Shown piece after piece: positions 47,811 through 60,209 of a stretch of 64,000 bases of DNA. The stretch is taken from positions 60,861,300 through 60,925,299 of the forward strand of contig CM049314.1 in NCBI GenBank assembly GCA_026874595.1, given 5' to 3'. The notes below the pieces were generated by a model that saw only the letters and a program-made list of their open reading frames with translations, made no database searches and was not told the origin of the DNA. This DNA comes from Sipunculus nudus. Taxonomy: Eukaryota; Annelida; Sipuncula; Golfingiida; Sipunculidae. The position numbers were made by a program, and so were the translations under genes. How positions within the stretch are numbered: the stretch's first letter is position 1; each line of letters opens with the position of its first letter.

Positions 47811-50039
47811 TAAACACCAGGCAGATAGGCGCCTACGATAAGAAAACCAAGTTTATTTATTGGTTCGATTAGTAAGTCACCTGTATATAGCTCACCAGGC
47901 ACGCAAATCAAATGTCAATAGGTATTGCGGGATTTATTTAGAAAAACATAAAATCTGGTTCACTACTTGATAATTATGTTAATGTCGTCTTAAGTAAATA
48001 GATTTTATTTCTAAGCACATCGTGTGACTTCCTTAGTAAGCTGTTGATTAATACGGGTAATGTCAATGCCAGTGAGCTGCTTACCTGTTGTGACTTGCAA
48101 CTATCGTTATTACATAACTACGTTCAAAGATTAAAACGTTAGAGCACAGCTGATGTTTGCCATGTGCTGTTTTTATCGGTGGACTGCCTAGGGCAAAGTT
48201 TCAGGTTTGTGTTCAACACAGAAATAGTCAGCCACAACTAATTAATGATAATTCAAGCGGTCGATTATTATCTTCAGCTCAGATAACTAACTTTGTTATC
48301 CTGTACCCGTGCATGTGATTTGTAAAAGATTTAAGGGGTGAGTAAAGCATTATTTCCTCTTATATTTCACAGTCACCCTTAACTTTATCCCATTAGCCAA
48401 GCAAACTCAGTCTAAACCACATTCACAGTGGTGGATCCACAAATTCAAGAAAATGGGACGCTCATATTGGGTTTGCAGTTTATGGATGTTATGAAACGAA
48501 GTTATTGAATTGTGCATTTTTTGTAAATTTAATATATGTATATACAATTATAGTATATTAAAGGAGCAATTCAGACAGTTGTTCATTAATGTCTACATTT
48601 AATTAATTAGATGGTAATAAACTATGACCAACCTTATAATATATATTGCTCTGAAAAATTAGAATTAATCACAAATTATTTGGAAAAGAAGTGGATTAAA
48701 TGAAAGATATTAGGCCAAAAAAAATTAAGGTTTGATTATCAGGTACTTTTGTCAGAAATCAATGCGGGCGAGGCGGTCTTTTTTATTTCAATTCTTTTTG
48801 TATGTTTCGATAAAAATGTCAAAAGATAGAGGAAACCATGATAATAACATATTTATTTTGCTAAATAAATAAAAGCACTACATAACAAAGGATTTTTTTT
48901 TCTAAATTGCATGATTATATCTACTTGATAGAAATGTCCAAGCGGCTGGAGCTCAAATTTGGTAAGTTTTTAGTGAAAATAAAAATAAAAAATTTTTGAT
49001 GCTGGGGTTAAAAATTGACGCGGGCGGCGCCTGAGAACCACACCTTTTATTAATTAATTTAGTTTTTGCCTTAAAGCTCATCCCGGGGGGGGGGGGGTAT
49101 GTATTATAAATGAAGGTGGTGGAACTCAATCATTTTCAAACAATCTCCTTGGGGAAATTATTAATACTTTCCCATACTTCTTGAGATATTACACATTATT
49201 TTGGGAAATGATTCACACAGCCAATCGGTTAAACAACAGGCCAGTAAACTCTACCCAAGAAAACTTGAAAAGTTGGACCTCGAGTGAATAAGGTCAATGT
49301 CAACTCGCCCCTGTCCAACTGTCAAACACAAACTCGACTGAATCAGAATTCTAAAAGTATACAGTTTTTGTAAAATGTCTGTTGAAAATAGGCGAAGAAA
49401 GCAAGAAGGTAAATAAACAACCTTGCATTTAGAGTTAATTTTAATAATGCTATTGATAATCCAACATTCATAATATCTTTTAAAAAACAGAGAGAATTCT
49501 TTTATGTTTTCGTAAAATTTCGTCATTTGCCTTTCGCCTTAAAGTTCACAATCCTACCCAACAAGCCGATTGTGCTTTGTGAAACTACCAGTATCTCTTC
49601 CGACATGATTGAATCAGCACCAACATTTGACTCATGACATGAATTCCGTGGGAAACAATCGTTTGCCGCCAGGATAAGGACAAAAAATGTGCCCTGGGAC
49701 AAAAGCAAACTGTTCAGAGAATTGACCCATTTGAGCAGAGATATCAGCGGTACTTGGTAGCAAAGATGACAAAGCTGGACATATATAATTATATCGTCAG
49801 TTAACTTCGTGTACTGAGTGGTTATTCTGCTTACATCATCGTTTATATCAAGTAAGGTTTCTTCCACTGGAATATATATTCCTCATTAATGATTTAAATG
49901 GATCGATCTCAAGCATCAATGTTACTCTACTCTTTAATTGTATCATTCTTTTTGCTTCCGTTAGAATGGTATACGTTCTACTCGGTTCCTTTTTGTGTAT
50001 TTGTTTGTTTCTTCACAATATAACTCACTCCATCATGAA
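47811..50039 (+). repeat. upstream flank of copy D, with a unit-specific insertion
   Basis: Matches the C and E upstream flanks, but 48395-49095 has no counterpart there: C goes from TTATCCCAGTCAG to AATATA, and E from TTTATCCCTTTAGG to GGGGATATGTATTATAAATGA. The inserted piece begins near GTGGTGGATCCACAAATTC and contains two GCGGGCG.GGCG words (48767, 49020) and a poly-G end (49085-49097). It is probably a mobile element; no coding sequence. Confidence 0.65.
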
Positions 50040-50381
50040 TGGAATTTCATGAAATGTTCGGGCATTTTGGGAATGGGTCAAGGAAGAATCGATTAGATTT
50101 TGGTGTGGATCCAAAAACGTACAGTCACAAATGAACCTGAGAATATGGTCCAAACATGTGAATGCCCGCATGGGGGAGGCTTGTAATCCTTATAATGCAG
50201 ATATCTAGTTTAAAACAAGAGTTACTTTTCTTATGTCTTCGGGATATTATTTTCACGTATTCCACTCGAGTTTAATGTTCCTTTTTTCTGGCCAATACTT
50301 CCTAAAGAGAAAGTTTCTTTGAAGAAATTAAATGAATATTTCATTTGCTATCCTTTACTTCATTTTTTTTCTCTTTAGGCT
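50040..50381 (+). promoter_or_regulatory. conserved upstream block of SDR copies, candidate promoter/5' leader
   Basis: This block is also present at 40540-40880 (C) and 61320-61597 (E). Conserved words are AAACGTACAGTCA, AATGCCCGCATG, TCCTTATAATG.AGAT, ACTTCGGGATATTATTTTCACG and CCACT.GAGTTTAATGTT. TTATAATG is TATA-like. The block ends in a pyrimidine tract and the acceptor TAG, three bases before the ATG. Whether it is promoter, leader intron or both cannot be told from sequence alone. Confidence 0.45.
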
Positions 50382-53300
50382 ATGGCTCTTGAAGTGATAC
50401 TCTCTGTTGGACTGGCGGTCGTCCTCCATTTTGTCATTGAGTACTTCCGGAGAAAACCCCAGATTTACAACATATCTTCTAAATCCGTCTTGATTACTGG
50501 CTGTGACAGTGGTTTCGGGAACCTGCTCGCTAAGAGACTGGATGGTTTAGGATGCCGTGTGTTCGCAGCTTGTTACACAAAGAAGGGAGCTGATGAACTA
50601 CGGAGCTGTTCCTCATCTCGTCTGGAGACTGTTCTGCTGGATGTGACCAAGACTGAAAGCATCAAGGAAGCCCACGAGTATGTGGCTGAGAAGCTTGGCC
50701 CAAACCCAGGTAAGCTAATTTTAAAGGTTAGAACCATGTAATTAGTGCTATACAAGCCATGAAAAGAGAGATAACTATATTGTCAAATCAGTTACCTTTG
50801 TATCACAAAAAATGTCTGTTAATTTTCTTTTTGAAATTTCTTCATGTCTCCTTAAGTAACTTTGAACCATATAAGCTCCAAGGTCCATTACCCAAAAGCC
50901 CTGACCAGGTCTCTGACGTACTCAACCTTCCTTAGTGCTTTAATTCTTCCTTAAATTGGCCCCGGGAATAATTTGTTAATTTGTGTTATATTCTGTCACA
51001 GATTTTATATATTTTTATATTTTTATTTTATATTTTTTGTAAATATCAGTATAAAACAGTATGAACCGTAAGGCACAAGTCTTTATCTTTAGGACATAAG
51101 CATTCTCATTCTTATGCTCTAGTATATTAGTTGCTAACGTACCCTCTACGTGTTAACATGCATCGCAGACATTTACCAATACACCTATAACCGGTCACAG
51201 ACGGTTATATGTTACCGTAGGTGCATTGATGCTAACCGAAAGTCCGTACTTGGACTGGAGTTCGGATTTCAATCCGCCATTTTAGGGATTCAGACTCTGA
51301 CTCGAGGGTTCTTGACTTGGCCTTGTACTCGGACTACGAGGTAAACAATCGTGAAATCAGGCCGGGCCTATCTCGAACAATAGAATAAAAACGTTCAACA
51401 AAGACTTCTACACATGCATGTGCCAATTACAAACAGAATATTACAAAATAATGACACTGCTTCAGCTCTTCATAGTGAGCTTAATGTTAAGAACCATTAC
51501 GAAATAAAGAGTGAAAACTTGAAAAAATGTACATGATCATCTGAAATTTCCATTTTAAATTTGGTTTTTAATGGTATTGGACTCGGACTTCGACTCGGGT
51601 TCCAAATGAATCGGACTCGAAGAAGGTCGATTTGATTTGTACTCATACCTCATGCACTGGACTTGAACTCAGGTGGTCTGGAACTGGACCTGTACTCGGA
51701 CACCCGTGGTTAGGACGATACTACATTATTGGGAAGGCGATAAGATTACAGTTGTTTCTGACAAGTAACACTAGTTACAATCAAGGACGAAGCACTGGCC
51801 AGTTAAACATATATAGCGCACTCCAGCATAAAAATCGTAATACCATAACACAACAGACTCCCTCAAAACAACACTGATCTCTCGCAGTGGTTAACCGGCC
51901 AGTGAAAGTGCTCGGATCTCAGTCTAAAGAATAGTTACGTTCAAATGACTTTGACATTATTTAATGGCAAGAATCATCCTCTCAGACATACGATCCACAG
52001 AGCTTATCATTTACACAGTCTGATCAACATATATACCAGGGAAAACAGTTGCAAAATTTAAACGTAACTAGGATTCCAACGCTCGCCTAACCTTTCGGCG
52101 CCTAATACTTCGCGTGCTAACGTACCCTCTGATCTCTACAAATTTCTATTCACATGGCTTCAGCCACTTCACAGCGTATAGCAGATACATAGAGAACTAA
52201 TCCATAGGGTATGATTCTGAAACTAATGAAGATGCGCTTTGGACTCGGTTTATACTATGCCAAGACAGCTCCCTCTGCAACGCTCAAGGTGGATAGAAGC
52301 GACCCAAAAAGTGCTGTTTCAAATTTTAAAACCATTGTGAGCAGAAATAAAAAAATAATATTTCATAATGGCGGCATGCTTATAAAATATGAAGTAAATT
52401 AATGGTATTGTTTGATCAATGATCAGGTTTAATTAAAAAATGTTTCAGGGAAAGCTTTCAGTAATGATTTAGTTGTTTTGTCTTTTTGGCAAGTTAGGCC
52501 TTTTTCATGGGGTCTGTAAATGAAACTAAAAAAAAGTAAAGACAGCGTCAAAGCAGTACTGTCGACTCTTCTGAAACTGAGCCCAGCAAGCACCCTTAAC
52601 AACCATCAAACTGAATAGACGTGACGCTTCAGAGGCTCTTCCAGAATGTTTGGCTGTAGGGGTGTTATAAGAGAGCTATAGATAAATTGCTATACCTTTG
52701 TATATTATTCTCAAATCCCAGTGCAAAGATAGCCAAATGCAACCACAAGTCAAGCATTCTAGTGAATCAGCAGAACAGAAGCACCTACTCCCACTCGGTT
52801 ACGAAAGTCAGAACACTAACCACGAATATGTTGAGAGACCGGTGTGGTTTTGATGCCTTCAAACCCCTTCCTTTAACTTTATCAATAGTGCCAGTCCAGA
52901 TACAGCGTCGATTCTGCACATTGAACCCACCCTTTATAAGTCCATCCGGGACAACAAGCTGACCTCTAACGGACCAGTTTCAGGAAGAGCAATAAATGAA
53001 CTAAAGGAGTTCCGAAATTTGGCAAGCAGGCACAGACAAACCAGCATTAGGAGTCAAACAATACTCGTTTTATGAGAAGGGTTTTGTTATCACGCAAGGA
53101 TTTAGTGATAAAGAGTTCTGCAAACTCTGCATCTCATCTCCGAGAAGGAAATTTATGATTAAAAATTGCAGATGAAGAGAGGAAGAGTCTGACTCCTGCA
53201 AAGCCTGAACATTCAGCCACCTGTCAGGAATGGAGTCCGAACAGGAATCCTATGCAAGTTATCAAAAACACCCAGCACTGTAAACAAGAGCCGATAGGGG

Positions 53301-56117
53301 TTACAATTATCTGTCTTAATTATTATGTATCAATATATTGGTTCATACCTTACACTAAGTCACATATTGTGTGACATCTGAGTCAACACAAGTGCACAAT
53401 GCCTAATATGTAAGGGTTGTTTCATTTCCTCGTGCACAACGCCAAATATCGTGAACTTGACCATTTTAGTCATATCTGACTAAACATCACGGGGTTAACG
53501 CTAACAAGAGAAACCAGGGAAGATTTGTTTCCGTTACAGGCTGTTGCCTAGACAAAGCGGTGCTCCGCTGCATGGCCTACAACGATAACGTAAAGAAGAA
53601 ATACGAAGGCAAGCTCTGTGTTTAAAGTATGAAATCTTTGACATCCTTCGTTTTAAGCAAGGCAGACCATGGACCATGTAAGTGGTCGGGAAAGTTACCC
53701 ACAAGTCAAACTCTTGAAGTATTCGAATTTCCCAAATTCCCGAGACCGGCATTAGAGGAAATTTTAATTAGTTTCATAAATTTTAATTAGAAGAATGAGT
53801 TGATGCACACAAAAATTAAGGGATACAAGTGTTGTTTCACACTAGAAAGAAAATACAACAACCAAACCGAAGAATATTCTTTTAGTTTATCGCGAGGAAA
53901 ACAGTCACAGAGGGTGTGGCTTTCACCTTGGACCAGGGCGATGCATGATCTTTGCCATTTCGGCAGTTAGCAGTGTGTTAGAGTTGACCACACATGCTTC
54001 CTCTATGGATGCGAAACATCAATATTGCAGAAGAGACATACATTTGTTTATAGGCCTAAAAAAACCACAGTCTGAGATCAATCGTCACGGACAGGAAACT
54101 TTGATCTAGTCTTGTGAACAAGAAAAATGCGAAAGCTTTATAAATGCTCGACATGACTAGGTAGTGATATTTACATTGATACCGGTAGAATGCTTGCCCT
54201 CAAACTTTACAGAATATTACCGCTAAGCCCACTACTCAAGGATGAAGTAAATCTTATTAATAGCCGTTTACATGTATATTTAAATCGTAAATTTGATTTT
54301 CTATATCATGTTTGACTTTCAATTTCTATGAGAAAAACTACAAACTTTATATTAGTCTAAGTCGCCTAATTATGGTTATTTTCTGTTAATTTTTATCTCA
54401 GTCGACAGACCTAAATTTATAATTACACTTCTGTGTAATATAAAATCGTTATTTCTTGCAGAGCTGTGGGGTCTTGTGAATAATGCAGGCATAGCTCCAA
54501 GTGCATATACAGCTCCGGAATATCTGACTAAGGCAGATCTGCAGGAGGTGTTAAATGTAAATCTCTTGGGTATGCTGGACATGACAGTGCACTTTATTCC
54601 TGTAATCGCGAGAGCTAAAGGCCGGATTGTCAACACTTCAAGTGGTGCCGGAAGGGTAGCAGCTGCCCCTAACATCTTGACTTACAACGTCACAAAATAT
54701 GGCGTCGAGGCTTTATCAGATGGTTTAAGGTAGACTTTAGAGAGAGTCTGGAGTTATGTTTTTCTGTCATATTACGTTATTCTCTCTGAAATATTTGATT
54801 GCTAAAATTTCAACGGTTTTGAAGACATTCACGGCCCGTCAGTTGTACGACCGAGCGCTTAATGTAACCTTTTCTGTTTAATATACCTGCCAGATAGCGT
54901 TTCCCCCTAAGTATCATTAGACATTTAGCTATACGATACTACTTTTTCAGGCCACACATGAAGAAGTACGGAGCCCATGTCTGCATCATTCAGCCTGGCA
55001 TGTTTGCGACCAATATTTTTTATCTGAGTTTGCAACGGAGCAGAATCCAACGGGCGTATCATCGAATGTCACATACTGATCAAGAAGTGGTCGGGGCTGA
55101 TTACGTTGACAAAAGTATTATTCACCTATAATAGCAAAATAAACAAAACAGTTCGAATCGTTTTTATTGTCATTTAGTTATGTTTAAAATCTTATCACGT
55201 ACACTGGGAGATATACCGGGTAGCAATTCCCTTCTAAGAATGATGAACTTCAATAGATAATTCTTACGACATTTTCCTGGAAAGCTAGGTGCAACACTGG
55301 GTCCATTTTCACAACGTGGAAGAGTGAAGGAGGTTTAAACGTATCTCCTATATAGCTCACGTATTTTCTTTTAGCTTATAGCATGAGTAGGGACAGTCAA
55401 GGATATGTTAATACTATTTTACCCATAGACTTCTCTTGTCTTTAGAGAAGCTATTAATTGGAAGTGATATTTGTACTATAGCGCCTAGTATATAATATTT
55501 CTCAAGAATAATTCTAAAAATTCCTGAAATTTCCATTTTAAAGATTACAAATAAGGAGAGACAATTCATATGATAAATACATATCGTAAAATACGGTGAC
55601 GTTGTTAAGCTACAAAAAGTTGTGCTTTTATTGGATAACGATATCTTAATATTCAAAATACATAAGGAAAAGTTTAATTAAACTGGCACTGTCCAAAGTT
55701 GCAATCAATAAGACATTATGACGGGAAAATAGAGTTCCCCAAGCATACATCATCACCAAATGGCAATTAACCGCCATAACAGTAACTTTTAGTGATTTTG
55801 CAAGGGTCAGAATAACGATAATATCGGTTTGTTCTGCTGATATTTTAATGTGACTCTGATTTGTTAATAAATCTTTAGATTTTGCAATTGCCAAGGAAAA
55901 CCTAGAGAAATCAGCAAGCAAGAACCTAGACAAGGTGGTGGACGCCTACCAACACGCACTGTTTGCAGTTAACCCAAAGAAACGCTATACCTGTGGATTT
56001 GACGTCTGGATTGACGTTATACTAAGTTACATGCCGTCCTGGGTACAGGACTTGGTCGTCCCCGCCCAACAGCAGAAGTTCTTTCCGATTCCAGATGTTA
56101 CCAAATTTTTCAAATAG
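50379..56117 (+). CDS. SDR copy D: intact membrane-anchored retinol/17-beta-HSD6-like dehydrogenase
   Basis: Exons 50382-50709, 54462-54729, 54951-55114 and 55879-56117 join to 999 bases, 332 residues plus TAG, with canonical GT-AG at every intron. Residues 5-22 are a membrane segment followed by RRK. The cofactor motif TGCDSGFG is at 39-46, the adenine-ring Asp in LDVT at 87, NNAG at 116-119, the catalytic Ser at 170, Tyr184 and Lys188 (YNVTK). The C-terminal block holds VVDAYQHALFAVNPKKRYTCGFD and SYMPSWVQDLVV. The expected role is NAD(P)-dependent alcohol/ketone conversion on a retinoid, steroid or related lipid at the ER; the substrate cannot be read from sequence. Oddity: exon 3 has IIQPG where A, B and C have I(I/V)EPG. 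AATAAA lies six bases after the stop. This is the best candidate for a working gene here. Confidence 0.92.
50382..50709 (+). CDS. copy D coding exon 1
   Basis: 328 bases, start fixed by the shared TTTAGGCTATGG context, donor GTAAGC. It encodes the membrane segment to LGPNP. Nine of 109 residues differ from copy E. Confidence 0.95.
51240..51720 (+). repeat. CTCGGACTTG-rich element in copy D intron 1
   Basis: Paralogue of 41680-42065, with an extra 3' part (ACTTGAACTCAGG...CTGTACTCGGACACCCG). Confidence 0.55.
51640..52335. repeat. intron 1 segment present in D but not in C
   Basis: C passes from GAAGAAGGTCAAATGTGAGCAG directly, whereas D has about 700 extra bases before GTGAGCAGAAATAAA. The extra part contains, on the minus strand, TTAGCACGCGAAGTA and CGTTGGAATCC about 50 bases apart, a weak echo of tRNA A and B boxes. 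It is either an insertion in D or a deletion in C. Confidence 0.5.
52650..53860. repeat. conserved intron 1 block of copies C and D
   Basis: Matches 42400-43620 in C almost throughout (TCAAATCCCAGTGC.AAGATAGCCAAA, AGATACAGCGTCGATTCT, GGGACAACAAGCTGACCTC). The last part also occurs, decayed, at 26658-26830. Short frames are open in it, but stops fall at different places in C and D, so it is not under coding constraint now. Confidence 0.65.
54462..54729 (+). CDS. copy D coding exon 2
   Basis: 268 bases between TTCTTGCAG and GTAGAC. Encodes LWGLVNNAGIAPSAY, LNVNLLGMLD, NTSSGAGR and YNVTKYGVEALSDGLR. Confidence 0.95.
54951..55114 (+). CDS. copy D coding exon 3
   Basis: 164 bases after CTTTTTCAG, donor GTATTA. 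Encodes PHMKKYGAHVCIIQPGMF to DQEVVGADYVDK. The Glu of the usual IEPG is Gln. Confidence 0.95.
55879..56117 (+). CDS. copy D coding exon 4
   Basis: 239 bases from the AG at 55877 to TAG. Encodes FAIAKENLEKSASKNLDK, VVDAYQHALFAVNPKKRY, and SYMPSWVQDLVV near the end. Confidence 0.95.
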
Positions 56118-56122
56118 AATCG

Positions 56123-56128
56123 AATAAA
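56123..56128 (+). promoter_or_regulatory. polyadenylation signal of copy D
   Basis: AATAAA six bases after the stop codon. This is very close, so a later signal could be used in addition. Confidence 0.5.
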
Positions 56129-58980
56129 CAACAAATAAGAAAATGGTAATATTCTTCTAATTTCATTGAGTTTAAATTCCTTTAAGTTACTTTTTAAATT
56201 GTTAAGTGAAATGATTCATTCTCTTTATCTGATCCCTGCATAGTTTGATACAAATCTATCAGCTACTCTTTATAAACATTCTGTTATTTATATGGATTAA
56301 AGGTCCTGGTGTCGAAAGATGAAAAGCTAAAAATGTCTTTATCTGAAATTACAGAGGAACTGCACTTAGGGAACTGAATGGTCATATAAAGTAGAAAATA
56401 GTCTGCTAATCTAGTTTTTAATATAATTGTATAAAGACAATAATGTCAAGTGTTTACCTCTGTTTCAGATAGTATTGTCAATTGATGAATTCCACAGGAT
56501 CATATGATCAGTCTCGTGGGTTGGAACTATAAAACTGGCGAGTATGAAGAAGCACAACTTACCCTCAATAAACACAGATTTCTTCATTAGGATATTGAAA
56601 CCTCGAAATTTCGACCACCAACGGGACCTCTACAAAGTGGTCTTTTTTTCGGAGATGTCGTCTAAGCAAGCTTTTATATAAAGAACAAAATTGAATTGGG
56701 ACCTTGAAACGTGGTCGTAATTTTCAGGTGGTCGCTAAACCGAGTTGGTCGTTAGGCGAGGTTTTACTGTAATTTATTAACGACTTAGGGATTCGCTTCT
56801 GTGATGATGCCATACTTTTCCCACACAAGGGACTTAGATAGATATTAATATTGCCCATTGCAATCGGACTTAGAGAAGCTTGTGCGATCAATTTCAGCTG
56901 AGACCTTGTGAGAATAGTCTCATTTGATTCATGTGCTTATTATCATATAAAAAGCTGTGCTTAATTCTACGATGACTTTTTTTCAATCCCATAACGGTAA
57001 TTCCAACACACATACGTCATATCCGTAAAAGGGGCTCACTGGGGATATTTCGATCATGTAAGGTCCTGCTTGTACAATTCACCTGACTTTGGATTATTTA
57101 TGTCTGCATTGTCATGATTACCTTTTCCTTCCGGTCAGAATAAATACGAATATCTATATTTTGTTATTTGTGTTTTATATTCATCAAATTCAGTTAATGA
57201 CATTTTCAGCAAGAACGTATTAAAAAATTATTGCGCTCGAAGGAAATACGCCGGATACTTGTCGCTGTGTAAAACCGAATGCAGTATGAGATCATGTGTG
57301 GGACTTGTTCTGCAGACATGAAAATAAGTTATGTCACCGAGTACAATGCTTAGTATGTACATATTTTCTGTAACTTCAAGATTAAACCATTTATTTTTCT
57401 TTTCCCATGAGATGCGGTCCTTCGACTCCTTGAAGTCAACAAGCTCACAGCCGAGTCTTAGAATCCAGAAGCCTTCACAACCAGTATTTGCCATTGGACC
57501 CTCTTCCTATGAACAGAAGCACTTCATGCCATATGTTATTTTCTGAACTTTTCCCCTAACGCGCAAAGTTTGGATTTGTTGTTTTGTCCTAAAGTCCACT
57601 AAAGTTAGTGTAATGTTACGATAGAAATTCAATGAATGTATATGTACATATATCCCATTGAATGGCCAATTGGTGCTTGCATTTACCTTCAAACAACGCA
57701 TTATAAATAAAGGTGATTCTCGGAGATGTCCGAATAAATGGATATAGCGATATTTGGTCGTTTCCATTAATAATTAATTAAATTAGTTGCACGTTTGCAT
57801 TGTCGAATACAAACAATCTGTGAACATATGCGAAGTCATATCAGCCAGAAAAATCATAATCCTGTAATACATGTAATCAATGGTATCGAATGGCATAAAT
57901 ACTTAACCTTGTGCCATGGATCAGTGTTTTTGTCTGTGCAGCAAATTGTTACCTTAGTCAAACTAAATTTACAGGATCCATAATTTAAGTTGGATCCTAC
58001 ACAATATATTGGACTTTAATATGGAGGATAAATAACAGAGTCGATCCGAAATTTTGTCCATCAATGATCAGATGAAATATTGCATTGCCAAATTTCACGG
58101 CAATTTTTTGAATGATTCATGAGATAATGCGAAAAAGAAATTCCACGAGTAAAACCTTGCAGCATAAGTTTTAATTCGGATGGTCTAAAGTTCGACAGGA
58201 CTGGAGCTCTAACTGGCACATACCATCCCTGGAATTTGAGATAGATCAAACATTTGATTTTCTAGAAACTGCGCGAAGGCAAGCGTAACTGACAGAGGGA
58301 TGGATGGACAGGCTGAGGGAATATTCGATAAGGGCCCGAAAAATTATGAGAGGATGGTGCGTTGAAGTCTACTGCCAGCTCGGTCACTGCGCTCCCTCAT
58401 ATGTTGGACAATGGCCAGTTTTGCCTAAAATATACCGAGAAATAAAAATAAATCCGTTTCATCATTGGTAGTGGGGTTCCAGTCTGTGTCTGTGGCTTGT
58501 ATCAGCATTTATTGGACAAACCTCGCATTGCTGATTCAAAGGACCCGAACCCGGCAGACGACAGTGATGTGGACTGCGCATGCTCGTGGAGGAGATCTCT
58601 TAAAGGGCATGTTTCATTATTTATTTTTCTTGAAGAGTGGAGGCAGCAGGAACTTAATTCGATTTTACTGGATTTTGTATATTCGTTGTAAATCTATATA
58701 TGTTCTAGTATACATTTCGTCTTAAACCACTAGCAGCTCTTACATGATCAGACAAGAGCAACAACTTGGAATCTGAACTCTACCACAACTTCCATGTATT
58801 GTATCGAATATGGTATCGCGAATAATGCACTGCGCTATGTACTGTATCGTGAGACCAAGTATCGTTACAGTCCTTGAAGTTTGCAACAGTGATCTTATCA
58901 ATAGTCGCTTGAACAATGCTTCGTTTAATATTTTACGACCACCAAATATAAGAAAAGTCAGGTTCACTGCGTAATTAATA
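56129..58980. repeat. 3' flank of copy D, end of duplication unit
   Basis: The first 1.4 kb is shared with the C flank and in part with 27060-27500. 57420-57560 matches 47080-47220 and 29370-29450. 58475-58615 contains the short conserved-frame segment paralogous to 36380-36520. 58740-58980 matches 37180-37410. No gene recognised. Confidence 0.75.
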
Positions 58981-60209
58981 TACCATTTTATAAAACATAC
59001 TACTGTATCTCCACTCTACATAAATGAATGAGGTCCTAACGTATAAAAAAAACATAACTTTTACCACCTGTCTAACTATTATACTGGTCATAAGTTTTAC
59101 ACTGAAATATCATTAAGTTGCTAAACACTTTGGATAGAGAGAGGAAGGTTTTAAATTTAAATTAAGGTAAAGTGGGACATACACTAGACGGATAGGCGCC
59201 CAAAGTAAGAAAAACATGTTCATTATTGGTTCGATTAGTTAGTCACTTGTAATATCGCTCGACAGGCACACAAATAAAATGTGACGTGGTGTTGCGGATT
59301 GATTTAAATAAGCATAATAGCTGATTCTCTGTATTGATAATTATGTTAATGTCGTCTTAAATAAATATTTTTTTCGTGTGCCTCCTGTAGTACATTACTG
59401 ATTAATACGAGCAATGTCAATGCCAGTGACCTGTTGTACCTGTTGGATTTGTAACCATTGTTTGTCGTATAACTACGTTCAAAGATAAGAGCGTTAGAGT
59501 ACAGCTGATGTTTGCCATGTGCTGTTTTTATCGGTGGACTGCCTAGGGCAAAGTTTCAGGTTCGTGTTCAACACAGAAATTGTCAGCCGCAACTAATAAC
59601 TGATAATTCATAGGTGGATTATTATCTTCAGCTCAGTCAGGATAACAGACTTTGTTGTCCTGTGCATGTGATTTGTGAATGATTTAAGGGGTGAGTAAAA
59701 GCATTATTTCCAGTGATATTTCACAGTCACCTTTAACTTTATCCCTTTAGGCCAGCATTTGGGGATATGTATTATAAATGATGGTGGTAGCACTCAGGTA
59801 TTGTCAGGCAGCTCCTTCGGAAATCCCCCATTTTGTGTTTGAACAGTCGGGAAAGATAGCAAGTGTCTCCTTCGGGGCATTTTTTTTCATACTTTCCCAT
59901 AATTCTTGAGAAATAATACATTATTTTGGGAAAGGACTATCACAGCGCCATCTATTTAACAATAGGCCAGTTAACTCTCTAACTAAAGCAATTTGTACAG
60001 TTGAACCTCGAGTGAATTAGGTCAATGTGAACTCGCCCCTTAGAAAACCAGTTCAAAACAAACTCGACTGAAGTCAGAATTTCGAAAAGAATATACTTTT
60101 GGTAAATTGACTGTTGAACAAAGGTCAAGATGTCCAATGCCAAGAAGGTAATTAAAACACCTTGCATTAAGAGTTAATTTTAATAATGCTATGAATAACC
60201 CAACGTTCG
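58981..60209 (+). repeat. upstream flank of copy E, paralogous to C and D flanks
   Basis: Same order of landmarks as at 39077-39960 and 47820-49450 (AACTACGTTCAAAGATAAGAG, AAGAAGGTAATTAAA.CACCTTGCATTAAGA). No gene. Confidence 0.8.
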
